DNA of 64,000 nucleotides from Archivesica marissinica. Taxonomy: Eukaryota > Mollusca > Bivalvia > Venerida > Vesicomyidae. Within the stretch, counting starts at the first letter, position 1; each line of letters begins with the position of its first letter. A program made the translations under genes and the position numbers. Below the pieces are notes generated by a model. That model did no database searches. It saw only the letters and a list, made by a program, of their open reading frames with translations, and was not told the DNA's origin. The stretch is from assembly GCA_014843695.1 (NCBI GenBank), contig CM026402.1, positions 14,489,374-14,553,373 on the forward strand. The letters run 5' to 3'. Of the stretch, positions 1 through 12,800 are shown piece by piece.

Positions 1-73
1 TTAGAACAGTGAGAAGATACACATGTTTTAGAACAGGGTGAGAAGATACACGTGTTTGAGAAGATAGACATGT

Positions 74-220
74 TTTTGTTTTTTTAAATTTTATTTAACC
101 ATATTTTTTTGTAAATTAATAGTACATATGTCATACACATAAAGATACAATACATAGCATGAACATATAAATGGTTTAGGCCACAAGTTTTATCAACATT
201 AGACAACGGCCCGCACCAGA
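74..220 (-). mobile_element. Retroelement 3' end, copy 1 in 29-bp array
   Basis: This segment breaks the 29-bp array. Its reverse complement matches 29044-29167, which ends in an AATAAAATATGATTAAACT-type tail. It therefore looks like the 3' end of a LINE or SINE that inserted into the array. The family is not identified. Confidence 0.6.
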
Positions 221-539
221 TAGATACACATGTTTTAGAACAGGATGAGAAGATACACGTGTGTGAGAAGATACACGTGTTTCAGAAGGTGAGAAGATAC
301 ACGTGTTTTAGAACAGGATGAGAAAATACACATGTTTTAGAGCAGGGTGAGAAGATACACATGTTTTAGAACAGGGTGAGAAGATACACGTGTTTTAGAA
401 CAGGATGAGAAGATACACATGTTTTAGAACAGGGTGAGAAGGTACACATGTTTTAGAACAGGATGAGAAGACACGCGTGTTTTAGAACAGGGTGAGAAGA
501 TACACGTGTTTTAGAACGGGGTGAGAAGATACACATGTT

Positions 540-685
540 TTTGTTTTTTTTAATTTTATTTAACCATATTTTTTTGTAAATTAATAGTACATATGTCATA
601 CACATAAAGATACAATACATAGCATGAACATATAAATGGTTTAGGCCACAAGTTTTAACAACATTAGACAACGGCCCGCACCAGA
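540..685 (-). mobile_element. Retroelement 3' end, copy 2 in 29-bp array
   Basis: Nearly identical to 74-220 and 465 bp from it. The surrounding variant units also match, so it spread by duplication of the array block and not by a fresh insertion. Confidence 0.6.
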
Positions 686-1175
686 TAGATACACATGTTT
701 TAGCACAGGATGAGAAGATACACGTGTTTGAGAAGAGAGTGAGAAGATACACGTGTTTCAGAAGAAGGTGAGAAGATACACATGTTTCAGAACAGGGTGA
801 GAAGATACACATGTTTTAGAACAGGGTGAGCAGATACACGTGTTTTAGAACAGGATGAGAAGATACACGTGTTTTAGAACAGGATGAGAAGATACACGTG
901 TGTGAGAAGATACACGTGTTTCAGAAGGTGAGAAGATACACGTGTTTTAGAACAGGATGAGAAAATACACATGTTTTAGAGCAGGGTGAGAAGATACACA
1001 TGTTTTAGAACAGGGTGAGAAGATACACGTGTTTTAGAACAGGATGAGAAGATACACATGTTTTAGAACAGGGTGAGAAGGTACACATGTTTTAGAACAG
1101 GATGAGAAGACACGCGTGTTTTAGAACAGGGTGAGAAGATACACGTGTTTTAGAACGGGGTGAGAAGATACACAT

Positions 1176-1323
1176 GTTTTTGTTTTTTTAAATTTTATTT
1201 AACCATATTTTTTTGTAAATTAATAGTACATATGTCATACACATAAAGATACAATACATAGCATGAACATATAAATGGTTTAGGCCACAAGTTTTAACAA
1301 CATTAGACAACGGCCCGCACCAG
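1176..1323 (-). mobile_element. Retroelement 3' end, copy 3 in 29-bp array
   Basis: Third copy, 639 bp after the second. It has the same internal differences from copy 1 as copy 2 has (ttaacaa for ttatcaa), so copies 2 and 3 are the most recent pair. Confidence 0.6.
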
Positions 1324-2096
1324 ATAGATACACATGTTTTAGCACAGGATGAGAAGATACACGTGTTTGAGAAGAGAGTGAGAAGATACACGTGTTTCAG
1401 AAGAAGGTGAGAAGATACACATGTTTCAGAACAGGGTGAGAAGATACACATGTTTTAGAACAGGGTGAGCAGATACACGTGTTTTAGAACAGGATGAGAA
1501 GATACACGTGTTTTAGAACAGGATGAGAAGATACACATGTTTTAGAACAGGGTGAGAAGATAGACGTGTTTTAGAACAGGGTGAGCAGATACTCGTGTTT
1601 TAGAACAGGGTGAGAAGACAGGCATGTTTTAGAACAGGGTGAGAAGATACACGTGTTTTAGAACAGGATGAGAAGATACTCGTGTTTTAGAACAGGGTGA
1701 GAAGACAGGCATGTTTTATAACAGGGTGAGAAGATACACGTGTTTTAGAACAGGATGAGAAGATACACATGTTTTAGAACAGGGTGAGAAGATACACATG
1801 TTTTAGAACAGGGTGAGAAGATAGACGTGTTTTAGAACAGGGTGAGAAGATACACGTGTTTTAGAACAGGGTGAGAAGATACACATGTTTTAGAGCAGGG
1901 TGAGAATATACACGTGTTTTAGAACAGGATGAGAAGATACACGTGTTTTAGAACAGGATGAGAAGATACACGTGTTTTAGAACAGCGTGAGAAGATACAC
2001 GTGTTTTAGAACAGGATGAGAAGATACACATGTTTTAGAACAGGGCAAGAAGATACACGTGTTTCAGAAGAGGGTGAGAAGATACACGTGTTTTAG

Positions 2097-2403
2097 AAGA
2101 CTTCAGTGTAGTCCAAATACACAAGAACGAATGTACGTGTTTCCTTTGCCATAACAAACTCATTAGCAACACGGTTCAAGTCCATATTGCCTCTGTGTAC
2201 ATAAAACATTGCAATGGTTGAAATGCACTCGACCACGGAGGCGGATGAATATCTGTTGTTATGCGTTATCTCGACTTCCACTATTTATAGCAGTAACATT
2301 ATGATTGACACTGGTATTGTTCGTTTTAAACAGTACGTATTTCCAGCTGGATAGGCAGTGGCAACTTCTCAATATCTATGTTTGACTGTTTGGTGAAGAC
2401 GTT
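2097..2403. other. Unassigned stretch with a SINE scrap
   Basis: A minus-strand open frame of 62 codons (2281-2093) has no family I recognise and overlaps a piece of the SINE C head (CCTCCGTGGTCGAGTG, minus strand, about 2232-2247). I see no gene here. Confidence 0.4.
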
Positions 2404-2697
2404 GAGTGTGTGTTTTACGTTTATTTATCATCGCTACCGGTTGCCCATATGAGCGACGCCTCCTGAAGAGATTAGTCATTTTAGATTTGTGGAAGATAGT
2501 GCAATGATACAGACAGAGACCCATTCCAGAGTCTCCTCTGGTTCTTTTACGTGCACGGTGTAAAGTTCCGACACTAGACCTCGGTTTAAAGTCCCATCTG
2601 AAAGACTATTAATTGTATTAGGGTCAGACGGGAATTCGAACCTGCGATCCCTGGATTACCAGTCCAACGTGTTAACCACTGGACTACATATCCGTCT
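2404..2697 (-). mobile_element. tRNA-derived SINE, family A, near full length
   Basis: Read on the minus strand it starts with a tRNA-like head (box-A-like AGTGGTTAACACGTTGGACT, box-B-like GGTTCGAATTCCCG). The body follows (TAATACAATTAATAGTCTTT, GGGACTTTAAACCGAGGTC), and it ends in the hairpin tail CGCTCATATGGGCAACCGG ... ATAAATAAACGTAAAACACA. The same family occurs at 9620-9826, 32352-32496 and 42727-43010. Confidence 0.85.
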
Positions 2698-4289
2698 GTA
2701 AAGACGTTGACATGATGCAGCAGTGTATTATAGTATCCTGACATTGTTGCCCGGAGCGAATGATGACCTGTTGGATATTTGATTACATTTCCTGCAGTCA
2801 CTTCCGGGAACAATGTTGTTGTGATATGACTTAGTCTAATTAGTATTGTATTGCTTTCATCATAAATATCCTAGAAAATACAACATGAATTCAGTGCACC
2901 TGTAAGGACATACAGAACAGTGAATATGGGAGGAAATAAACAGGAGACTGCCAGGTAAGTTGTTTTATACAATCGTATATATATACATGTATGTATGTGT
3001 AGACCGGGGAGTTTATAGTAAATATAACAAACTCTGGTTGTTTCTGTATTTTCGTATATATGGATATAAAGAGCCTGTAAAATACAACATATACATAATA
3101 TTATTATGTACAAATCATTCTACTTAATTTCACAATACAAAATAGTAAATACACAATTCCAATTCAAGCATTTCAAATAAATATTTTACAATGTAAAATA
3201 TCAAAGATAAAACATTACATTACCAGAGTCCGGCTATCAGCTGATACATATAATGTATATATGTATATAGTTACTAGTAAAGTATATATTAACGTAAACA
3301 GGATAGCTTCGCAACTTATCCGTTTGACTAGTAGAGATAGAGTGTGGGATAAGGGTCTTGAACAAGTTAGTTGGAAAGTGCACCTAATTAGTTGAGTTAG
3401 TTCACTCATTCACACATCTGACCTGATCGTCACTCACAATCACTCACCCATAATACTTTATACACAATAGTAGTGAAGACTAGTATATATTATACAAAGA
3501 CATAGTATGGGACCAGGCTATATAATTATGATATGATTCAGACCAGTGATTTTATTAGGCCATATAGGGGAAACTATTGGGTGGTACGCTTGCAGCAGGG
3601 TTTGGAAATATTATAATGTACATGTACTAAATATCAATAATTATTTCCCTTTAAGATAAATATGACATGGGTTACATATGTATATACATACATCTACATA
3701 TGGATATAATTATATCTCCCTTATTTCGTATTTCTCGTCCATGAAAGTGAAACAGGTATAGTGATATGTGATGAAAACTAAAACCAACAAACATTTTGGG
3801 AGATACCTACATACCTTAGATACCTTATTTAAAACCTTAGATACCTTATTTAAAAACAACAAAAATACAAAAAATAAGTATTCATCATTGTAGACAATTA
3901 AGTAGATCTTCTTAGATATTAACAAATAATCTACGACGGCCAAATGCTTTAAAAACCTATAAAGATCATTTCTCCTGCTTCACTGCATTTTCATTTTCCA
4001 ATTGCATTAACTCAACAAATTTAACCAAATTATATATGTATACCCCAGTAATAATTCTTGATGTAATGTGTTCTTAATTAAATCATATATAATGTGAGCC
4101 ATCGATATATACATTATACTTTATGTAGAAACAATTTAGTATAAAAACTGTCAATAATTAGCGTATCAGATTTATTTATGAAATAAAGTTATGTTTGTTA
4201 TTCGTCTGCATTTTCACATATAGCATAGCTATGTAAAAGTTCAATATGCGATACATACAGTTTTTAAACCGTATACCACCACCCCGAAC
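2698..4289. other. AT-rich intergenic DNA, nothing recognised
   Basis: Contains short TA/GTATA-rich tracts (about 2975-3000 and 3250-3275) and a small duplication of GATACCTTATTTAAAA near 3818-3856. The open frames are short with no recognisable protein. Confidence 0.5.
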
Positions 4290-4530
4290 ACTACTTCCTT
4301 GGAATGGCCTCCCCTTACTAGTTGCAGTCTCGTCACTGATGGCCACGGGGTTCGAGCCCAGCTCTGATGGTGTCTCTTTATAAAAAGTTGACAGTCTCTT
4401 ACGGAGGTTGGTGCACCAAATACTGGTTAACCACTAGAGCCTGCCCAAGAAAGGTGTTGTTAGGTAAACTGCCCGTTGCTCATATGTGCAGCCGGTACAG
4501 ACAATACGCAGACGTATAAAACATATTTAC
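4290..4530 (+). mobile_element. SINE family C, degenerate copy
   Basis: Carries the family body: CTTACGGAGGTTGGTGCACC, TACTGGTTAACCACTAGAGC, AAGGTGTTGTTAGGTAAACT. It then has a decayed version of the CGTTGCTCATATGTGCAGCC hairpin tail and a poly-C tract near 4537. The tRNA-like head is eroded (GGCCACGGGGTTCGAGCCC is box B-like). Confidence 0.7.
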
Positions 4531-5060
4531 AGTCCTCCCCCCCCCCCAGCTTAACCATTGTTGCTGAGCGGTAGGCCACTGTAACCCTAATGTCTGCTTT
4601 TAGCCTTAGTACGTAGTACTGTTTAACACTTAATGTGAATTTTATCCACTGTTCCTGAACAGCGCCTCCCAGTCATACTCGACATTGCGTTTAGCTTAAA
4701 CATATTGTATTGCTTTCAAATAACATACATATACACAGACTGCACAATAATTGTTCAACAAATGAAATGTAACGAATATTATACGAGTGAAACAGTTATA
4801 ATTTAGAAGCAAATGGGTTGGGTCACAAGTTTTACCAACATTAGTGACGACCCTCCCCTTATATCAAGAAGATGTAACAGAATGAGCAGACTTTTTCTAT
4901 GATTCTTTAGAAGTAGCGTACATAGTTATTGGACAAATGATTTATTGATAGCTATGTAAAAATGTAAAGAAAAATAGGAAAGACAAAAACTCATTGGGTG
5001 TTGGTAGTAACACGTAGGCCTAAATGTAGGGATCGGCGCATGGAATTTCAAGTTCTGTGC
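4531..5060. other. Unassigned AT-rich DNA
   Basis: About 4799-4850 is a partial match to the retroelement end seen at 74-220 (GGTCACAAGTTTTACCAACATT). Otherwise I recognise nothing. Confidence 0.4.
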
Positions 5061-5201
5061 GTTACGTTAATATAGCTCAGTACGTATGTCTTAACGGTGT
5101 GTACCACGTTACGTTAATATAGCTCAGTACGTATGTCTTAACGGTGTGTACCACGTTACGTTAATATAGCTCAGTACGTATGTCTTAACGGTGTGTACCA
5201 C
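5061..5201. repeat. 47-bp tandem repeat, 3 copies
   Basis: Three essentially identical 47-bp units start at 5061, 5108 and 5155 with GTTACGTTAATATAGCTCAG. The lack of divergence suggests recent duplication. Confidence 0.95.
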
Positions 5202-5553
5202 AACGGTATGTTCAATCATGTGATATGGCGCGATTGTTCGTCAGTTCTACGTTAAACTTAGATTCGGTTACATGCAATTCTGCTATTCAAATTGGAATCG
5301 TTGTAAATTGAATTAAGACTGGTTATTGTAAGCGTCTTATAGTGTATCGTAAACGAATATGTAAGCGTTTTGTAAATACATAATATATGAAACATCGCTG
5401 ACTGAGGTAGAATCTACACTGTTTTTGTGGAGTACAATTATTGAATCTACAGTGTTTTTTCGCAGTACTATTGGTGAATTTTTACCTCTGATTATTACAC
5501 TGGTCCCGTGTATCTCGCAGTCTGTACCGAGGTTATGTTTCGTATATCTGACT

Positions 5554-5594
<41 letters not shown>

Positions 5595-6236
5595 CATACA
5601 GCAGTCCAAGATATTGATTTAGTATGGGTATTGTACTCATAACTACATTATATGATCGCAAGTCTTGCCCATTGCAAACATAGTTTGTGTTTTATGTAGT
5701 TCCGTTAAGACTAATGTTCAGTTTCTGCAGCCCGAGACAGTATGTAGTAGACATTGTGACTATCGGGAACTACATCCATTTTCTGCTATTGATTTAAACA
5801 TATGTATTCATTCATAATGTACAGTAAGCCTACATATCTATTGTAGAGCCTATACAGAATGAAAATGGATTTAATCATCGAAAGCTTAAAGCTTATTGAG
5901 ATTATCTCCATTATTTGTAACATTCTCACTAATGACGGTCTTATGCTGCTGTACTAGATAGTCATTATCCTGACAGGGGACCTACATCAGCTTCAAACTC
6001 CCACAGTCAGAAACTAAAATTACTAATTCAATTACGTATGAAATTGAATGATGGCAACACCATTTTATGTAGGCCTAAAGGCATGCACTATTGAGCACTC
6101 CAGCAGGCTAGAAACTAACGTTTAAGTGAACTATAGGGATTATAAATGCTGCACGACAATAGTCACGGTACATGCTCGCCCATATGGTGTACCGGTGGCG
6201 AGGGTAAATAAACTCAATCATCATCATCATCACGGT
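5202..6236. other. Unassigned DNA with a TA microsatellite
   Basis: A (TA)n tract lies at about 5560-5590, and a short (TCA)n tract at about 6218-6232. No coding family is recognised. Confidence 0.5.
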
Positions 6237-6395
6237 ACACAGTCAAACTAATGTTAGTGGTCACCTCAGCAACCTGTATTAATTAAGCAGCCAGTTTCCA
6301 GATTCCCAAATATGTTGTTTCATTATACTAGTGCCCTCTATTAAGCAGCCACTTTCTGCATGAATCCCTTGGTTGGCTGTTTAAGACAGGTTGTA
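6237..6395 (-). mobile_element. Tc1-like MITE (CAGTCAAAC family), diverged copy
   Basis: Starts ACAGTCAAACTAATGTTAGT and ends TTTAAGACAGGTTGTA, matching the inverted termini of the better copies at 12309-12490 and 13078-13258. Internal motifs TTAAGCAGCCA and GGTTGGCTG are shared. This copy is in reverse orientation relative to those two. Confidence 0.75.
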
Positions 6396-6716
6396 TTATA
6401 TAGCCACCAGCCGTGCTGATATGTGTAACTATAATTATACGGTACATCTATGGAAGACTAGATCTATCATGGTAAGAAGGATGATCCTGTCAATCAAGTA
6501 TAAATATGTTGGTTTTCTCGTGGCATGGCTCATTTATACTAAAATTTCCTTTGTTAATTGCAATTACGAACTACGAATGTAGAATCCATTTTGTTATTGT
6601 GTGGCTTACAATAATTATTGTTCTCTTTTATTGATTTCAACAGACAAAACCCACCTGTAACATTTCGTCTACAGTTTTCCGACTTATGGGAAAATCCGGA
6701 ATTAATACTAACCAAC

Positions 6717-6841
6717 ATGGCGACCTCCTGGATGTCCAAAGCAGGCACTGTCATTCCAGAGTTCATATTGGGAAAATTCCCATACATACAGACGCTTTCT
6801 TTGATCATGTTGTTAGCGGAAAGAGCACTTAAAATGGAAAA
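6717..6841 (+). CDS. TMEM101: TMEM101-like coding exon 1
   Basis: Begins MATSWMSKAG and ends in the conserved LLAERALKME region, followed by the donor GTAAGT at 6842. 125 nt, phase 2. The open frame runs 33 codons further upstream, but homology starts at this ATG, whose context is CAACATGG. Confidence 0.85.
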
Positions 6842-9800
6842 GTAAGTTTTATTCTACGTACTAACGTAGTTAAGTCAATATTGCTTTATTTGTGACAAAT
6901 ATTGGTTTGTTTACATTATCCCACCCACTTTCGTACTATTTGCTAATTCGCTCCACGACCGATTCGAACTGATAGAATACAAATTTTATTTATAGTGGGA
7001 TAACACAACTCCGAATTAACAATATCTATTCCGTTAGTATGTATGTATGTTCCTTTAATGTCAAACACCTCTCGGGGACTTAGACATGTTTTCCTGGGCA
7101 GGCTTAGCTGACCTAAGCGATTAACCAGTACTAAGCAATGTGTGTGAGGTGCCTTGCTCAATGACACTACATATGTGGCCTGACCGAGTATCAAACCCGG
7201 GACCGTTCGATTCCAAATCCGACGCTCTACCACTGGGCCACGGACGCCACACACTAGTAACTGAATGTTCATGTACAATGTCCATGCAACAGAATGGATT
7301 TGAAAATCTATATTGTTCTGTAGTGTATTTCGGCGTGGGTAGAAGATCGGCACGGCTTGCTCAGTTGGTAGAGCTGTCCGAGTAGTGTTCGGTGGTCGTG
7401 GGTTCTAGTCCTTTGTCGGGTCAATAATTTTCCCCCCTTTCTTTGCTTGGTCACTCTAGTGCAAAATAAAGTAACTAAGCCCAATTACCTTAGGAGTTTG
7501 AACCCACAACTGCCTGATCCTCCATTACTCCAATTAGCCTATTAGGGGTTTGACATTATTAATGGGACATATATACATACCTGGAAGCGAACATGTCACG
7601 CTTAATTATTAGAGCTAGCTCTGTGTGGCAAGATAGTACAAGTCTCCCTATATACCACAGTCACTACACTCCTCTCTTCATAATTGAATCCAGGCATCAA
7701 CCGTTCATACAGAAATCCAACAGAGTCGGTATGTCCCTCTCCAACCGAAGTAGGAGATCATGTACTCAAGCAGTGGGTTGAAAAAATCACTTTTGACACC
7801 ATTGAAGTGCCCAAGTCAGGGTTTGAAATTGAATCCACAAACGCCTGATCCTGACTGTAACCGTTTATTCATTTGTCAGTTCTACCCTGCTCAATTAAAA
7901 TGAAACACAATTATTGTTCGCTTAGTTTTCTAGAATGTAGAACAGTAAATTGCTTAGTTATAGGTTTAATTTGGCCGTTAGTTCTTTCTTGTGTATTCAA
8001 TTGTTTAGAGCATAAACGAGAATCCTTCCTATGGTCTCCAAGTATCCATAATCATAGTACATGTATCCTGATGCAGGGTTCCTCTAGTACATGTGTCCTG
8101 ATGCAGGGTTCCTCTAGTACATGTATCCTGATGCAGGGTTCCTCTAGTACATGTATCCTGATGCAGGGTTCCTCTAGTACATGTATCCTGATGCAGGGTT
8201 CCTCTAGTACATGTGTCCTGATGCAGGGTTCCTCTAGTACATGTATCCTGATGCAGGGTTCCTCTAGTACATGTATCCTGATGCAGGGTTCCTCTAGTAC
8301 ATGTATCCTGATGCAGGGTTCCTCTAGTACATGTATCCTGATGCAGGGTTCCTCTAGTACAGTATCCGATGCAGGGTTCCTCTAGTACATGTATCCTGAT
8401 GTAGGGCTCCTCTAGTACATGTATCCCGATGCAGGGTTCCTCTAGTACATGTAACCTGATGCAGGGTTCCTCTAGTACATGTATCCCGATGCAGGGTTCC
8501 TCTAGTACATGTATCCTGATGCAGGGTTCCTCTAGTACATGTAACCTGATGCAGGGTTCCTCTAGTACATGTATCCTGATGCAGGGTTCCTCTAGTACAT
8601 GTATCCTGATGCAGGGTTCCTCTAGTACATGTATCCTGATGCAGGGTTCCCTCTGTCTGAATGTTTGTCTGCGCCACTTCTGTCGCCAATTGAAAAACAC
8701 TGGAGCCAATTAAAAAAAATTGGAGCAAACTAAGAGCCATATAATTTATATAGTTCACAAATAAATATATGAAGACATGAATTTTTTTTTTAAGTTTCGC
8801 CGAATATTTTCGCCAATTTACAAACTTTAGCCCCAATATTTGTTTTTTGTCACAATTGGCGCCATTGGTGACCGACAGTGAGAACCCTGCTGATGCACTG
8901 AAGTTCTCCTCCTATCATAGGCTAATTTCATCATTGATGATTGACCTCATGTCCAATGGTATTGTATCCTTGTATTGTGAGCCATGTACAAATCCAGAGT
9001 GAGCCATGTACAAATCCAGAGTGGGCCTTGTATAAATCCAGAGTGGGACTTGTATAAATCCAGAGTGAGCCTTGTACAAATCCAGAGTGGGCCTTGTATA
9101 AATCCCGAGAGAGCCTTGTACAAATCCAGAGTGGGCATTGTACAAATCAAAGGGAGAAAGAGAAATGATATCTTTAGATTTTCTATTATACAGTATACAC
9201 TTGAACTGAGTACTAGTATTTTGTGCTAACTTGTAACAGCAGAGCCAGCACAGATCCATACTTCTTGCTGCTCAGCATCTCATTCTGGGTCATAGATTAG
9301 TACCAGCTAGTACATATTCATATTGCCGACTGCTTCATCAGATTAGTACCGTATCCGGGTACCTCAGACCCGTTCTACTAACTACTGGATTGAAGACTAG
9401 TACCAAGTAATACTGCCAGCCGCTGGGTCAAGCAGTATAGGTCTGTTCTGGTAGATATGAATTGCCAGTTTCAAATCATATTCACATAATATTATATGAT
9501 GTGTGTAACTTTAAGGCTATGATCTACCTAACTTCAAAACTTTCAGAACAATCTATCAGGATAAATGCTCGCAATTCATTATAAAAAGTTTTAGTATTGA
9601 TTTGATATGGTTTCCATCGCAGGTTCGATCCCCCGTCTGACCCTAATAAAATTAACAGTCTTTCAGATGGGACGTTAAACCGAGGTCTCGTGTCGGTGCT
9701 TTACATCATGCATGTAAAAGAACCATAGGAGATTGCACTATCCTCCAACATCTAAAATTACTAATCTCTTCAGGAGGCGTCGTTTGTATGGGCAACCGGT

Positions 9801-12800
9801 AGCGACGATAAACGTGAACATACACTTGATATGGTTTTAATCAGATACAAATGTGTAAGCACCTACTAAAAGTTAGACATAATGTAACCTTCGGTTATAG
9901 ACAACCCTAACCCTTGCAGGTACCGGAATCAGGATGTGGATCAAATTGGTACCTTGCAGAGTTACTATAATTTGAAATTGAGCAATATCACCTGTTCTGA
10001 GCTTGGGACGTACATGGCTGCTTTCTTAAAAAAATGTCATAGCAAATTTCTAGAAATATTACAACACTCTCATATCATACAATGTAATTGCATTAAGTAC
10101 CTTACTATAAAAGAAGACCTCTATAAGCTATAGCTTTCGGTTCTAATCCTTTTTCATTCATGTATCTAAATTTTGTGTAATATGTATATTAGTATACCGT
10201 ATGTTGTATTGTTTGAAATAAACTATTAAAAACTATCTATCTATCTTCCTCTAATGTCGAACCCTTCACGGGGATGTAGACATGTTGCGCGTCAAAAACC
10301 GCAAAGAAGTTAAAAGCATAATTATAAGAAAATAATGAAAAATAAGTTGTGGTAAAAGTTTAAAAACATCCAATTCGCCATTGTCAGTGATTGATTAAAA
10401 CACCAAATTCTCCAGTTTCCGTGACTTATATATATTTCCATTCCTCAGATATCCTCCGATGCATCCACAACTTATCTACATAATTGCGGTGGTGTGTTTC
10501 CTGGCAGGATGTATGATGACAGCCAAGATTCAGCTGAAGTTTGCATGTGTTGTGTATTGTGCAGTGCTGGTGTATCTTACCATTAATGCATACACTAATA
10601 AACAGTTGAACTATTCTAGACATGTTCGGGTATGAAATACATTTCTTCAATCCAGGAGTGAAAGCTTTATTATTAGTATATTCGATACATTCGATAATGC
10701 AAATGTGTTGCCATTACTCGTATGCTACGATCAATATTATTCTATAATTTTCCATTTTTATTAGCTTTTAGGATCACTATTTTGAGGGGCAACCTTACCC
10801 GGTCAGCTAACAAAACGTAAATAAAGTTGTATATTGTAAGCTATATTTTGGATGCCATCTTGGATTTTTTACCTATTTTATGTGTCACATTACATGCCCA
10901 ACATAAATAAGTAATTAATTTAATATACATATACAATAAATCAACACAAATTTGTTGCTAATAAACTGAACAAACTAGCTATACTTCTACAGCTAAAATG
11001 CATATTAAATTACCCCACCCACTTATGAAAGTTTATATATTCATAGTTTTCATCTGTTTTTCACCAAGAAGCAATTATTTGAATTAGTTTTGATCTACAC
11101 TTTCAGTTTAAACAGACTTACACATGATTTACATCAAAGGCTTGGAGCTAAAATTTAAAATACCACCCCTAACTGTTATGTTTAGGTTGTAAAACAACAA
11201 ATAAATTGCCTATTAAATACATAGTAAAAAGTAAAAACATACAGTCTGTTCATTTATATTTCCAATCTTTCATTTCTTCTGATACCACATACACTGTGAA
11301 GAGGTATTCAAATCAGCCTGAAACACACCGAGAATATTTCAAATTTTATGTTTCAAATAGCCAGTGCTCGCCTGTGAATAACGTCACTGTGTTTACACAT
11401 TGTATTCTCCACCAAATAATACAGTATACCAACCTTCAGTTTGCAATGGCCTGAATTGTTATACCACAACTTTTCTACACATCAACTAGTCTGAAGTCTT
11501 CTCAAGTCACATTATTTCTCAAAAAACTCTATACACTGCCTGTCATGAAAATGCATTTTTACCAAAAAGAAAAATTAACTATATTAGTTATTGGGACTAC
11601 ATTCGAGTGGACCGCGGATGCACTTCTGCCTATTTACATATATACAACCTTTATGATTCGACTCTAGGATAAAAAACTATTTTCTTTTGGAAAAACCCTG
11701 GAAATCTGTGACTGTTTGTCAACGTCAAATTGCGGACCTGATCACAGCATGCAACATATCATTAAACATTTTACAAGTATTACAATTTTGGTGAAAAATT
11801 TAAAATTCCGAATTAAAATTGAATGTGCTCAGAAAGAAATTGTCTAGTAGAATGAACCTTTCAATGCTCAGTTAACACACAATATCCAGAACACACATAC
11901 CATAGTAGAATGAACCTTTCAATGCTCAGTTTACACACGATATCTAGAACACGCATACCATAGTAGAATGAACCTTTCAATGCTCAGTATACACACGATA
12001 TCTAGAACACGCATACCATAGTAGAATGAACCTTTCAATGCTCAGTTTACACATGATATCTAGAACACGCATACCATGTAAGAACTGACCAATACTACCA
12101 CTCAGTTTCTATGGAATATGTTCTGCGAAAAGACAAATTCGTGAAATGTATAAAAGCGACTTTGCAAAAAACAGAGAACCTGATCAGACAGAACAGAACG
12201 CGCGTTACGCAGCGGCTGATCTGGATCTATGTTGTTTGCACATGCTCTGAATTTATTCGGCGCTGAAAGAGTTAAACCTGACATAGGTAAAAATATTTCA
12301 GTTGCAAGTACAGTTAAACCTGTCTTAAGCAGCCAGCCAAGGGAATCACAGACAGTGGCTGCTTAGCACAGGTGGCTGTTTAATAGAGGTCAAATATATA
12401 ATAAAACAACACATTGGGAATATGTAAAATGGCTGCTTAATACAGGTTGGCTGCTTAATAGAGGTGACCACTAACACAGGTTTGACTGTAAACATTATTT
12501 CCTATATTTCAGAATCGTATATCAAGTCGACACATTGGTTGTTTAGGCGTGTATCTCATATATTCGTTCATCAAAGGCAACCGAGAATCCAAGCTCATTA
12601 ACAGGCTTGGTGAACTGTGTGTCGCCATCTACCTCATCGGCAACGCCTACCTCATCAATGAAAGCTATGAAGACAGACGTGCAATTCTCGAGAACATTCC
12701 CGGTGGAAACTACGCTAGATACTTGATTACAGTCATATACGCATGTGCGGGTATCTGCTTCTTATCAGGGTATTTTCTCAGAGATATTTCCGTGTCAATG

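Larger units (their letters stand above)
1..2096. repeat. 29-bp minisatellite with co-amplified insert
   Basis: The unit is about 29 bp, with core TTTTAGAACAGGRTGAGAAG followed by ATACACRTG. It runs from the window edge to about 2096 and is interrupted three times by the same ~147-bp non-array segment. The spacing of the insert (465 and 639 bp) and the identical flanking variant units show higher-order duplication of blocks that carried the insert. Open frames across it are repeat artefacts. The array probably continues left of the window. Confidence 0.95.

Noticed and set aside
1..2096. CRISPR-like array (29-bp direct repeats)
   Set aside because: The repeats are head-to-tail with no unique spacers, and the window is clearly a eukaryotic genome with introns and SINEs.
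2093..2281. Minus-strand 62-codon frame (GNMDLNRVANEFVMAKETRT)
   Set aside because: It looks somewhat protein-like, but it begins inside a SINE C head scrap and ends in the 29-bp array. No family recognised and no splice signals I trust.
8029..8836. Open frames on both strands over the 30-bp array
   Set aside because: The unit is a multiple of 3; the array is inside TMEM101 intron 1.
11206..11454. Plus-strand 82-codon frame in TMEM101 intron 2
   Set aside because: No family recognised, AT-rich composition, no support from splice sites.
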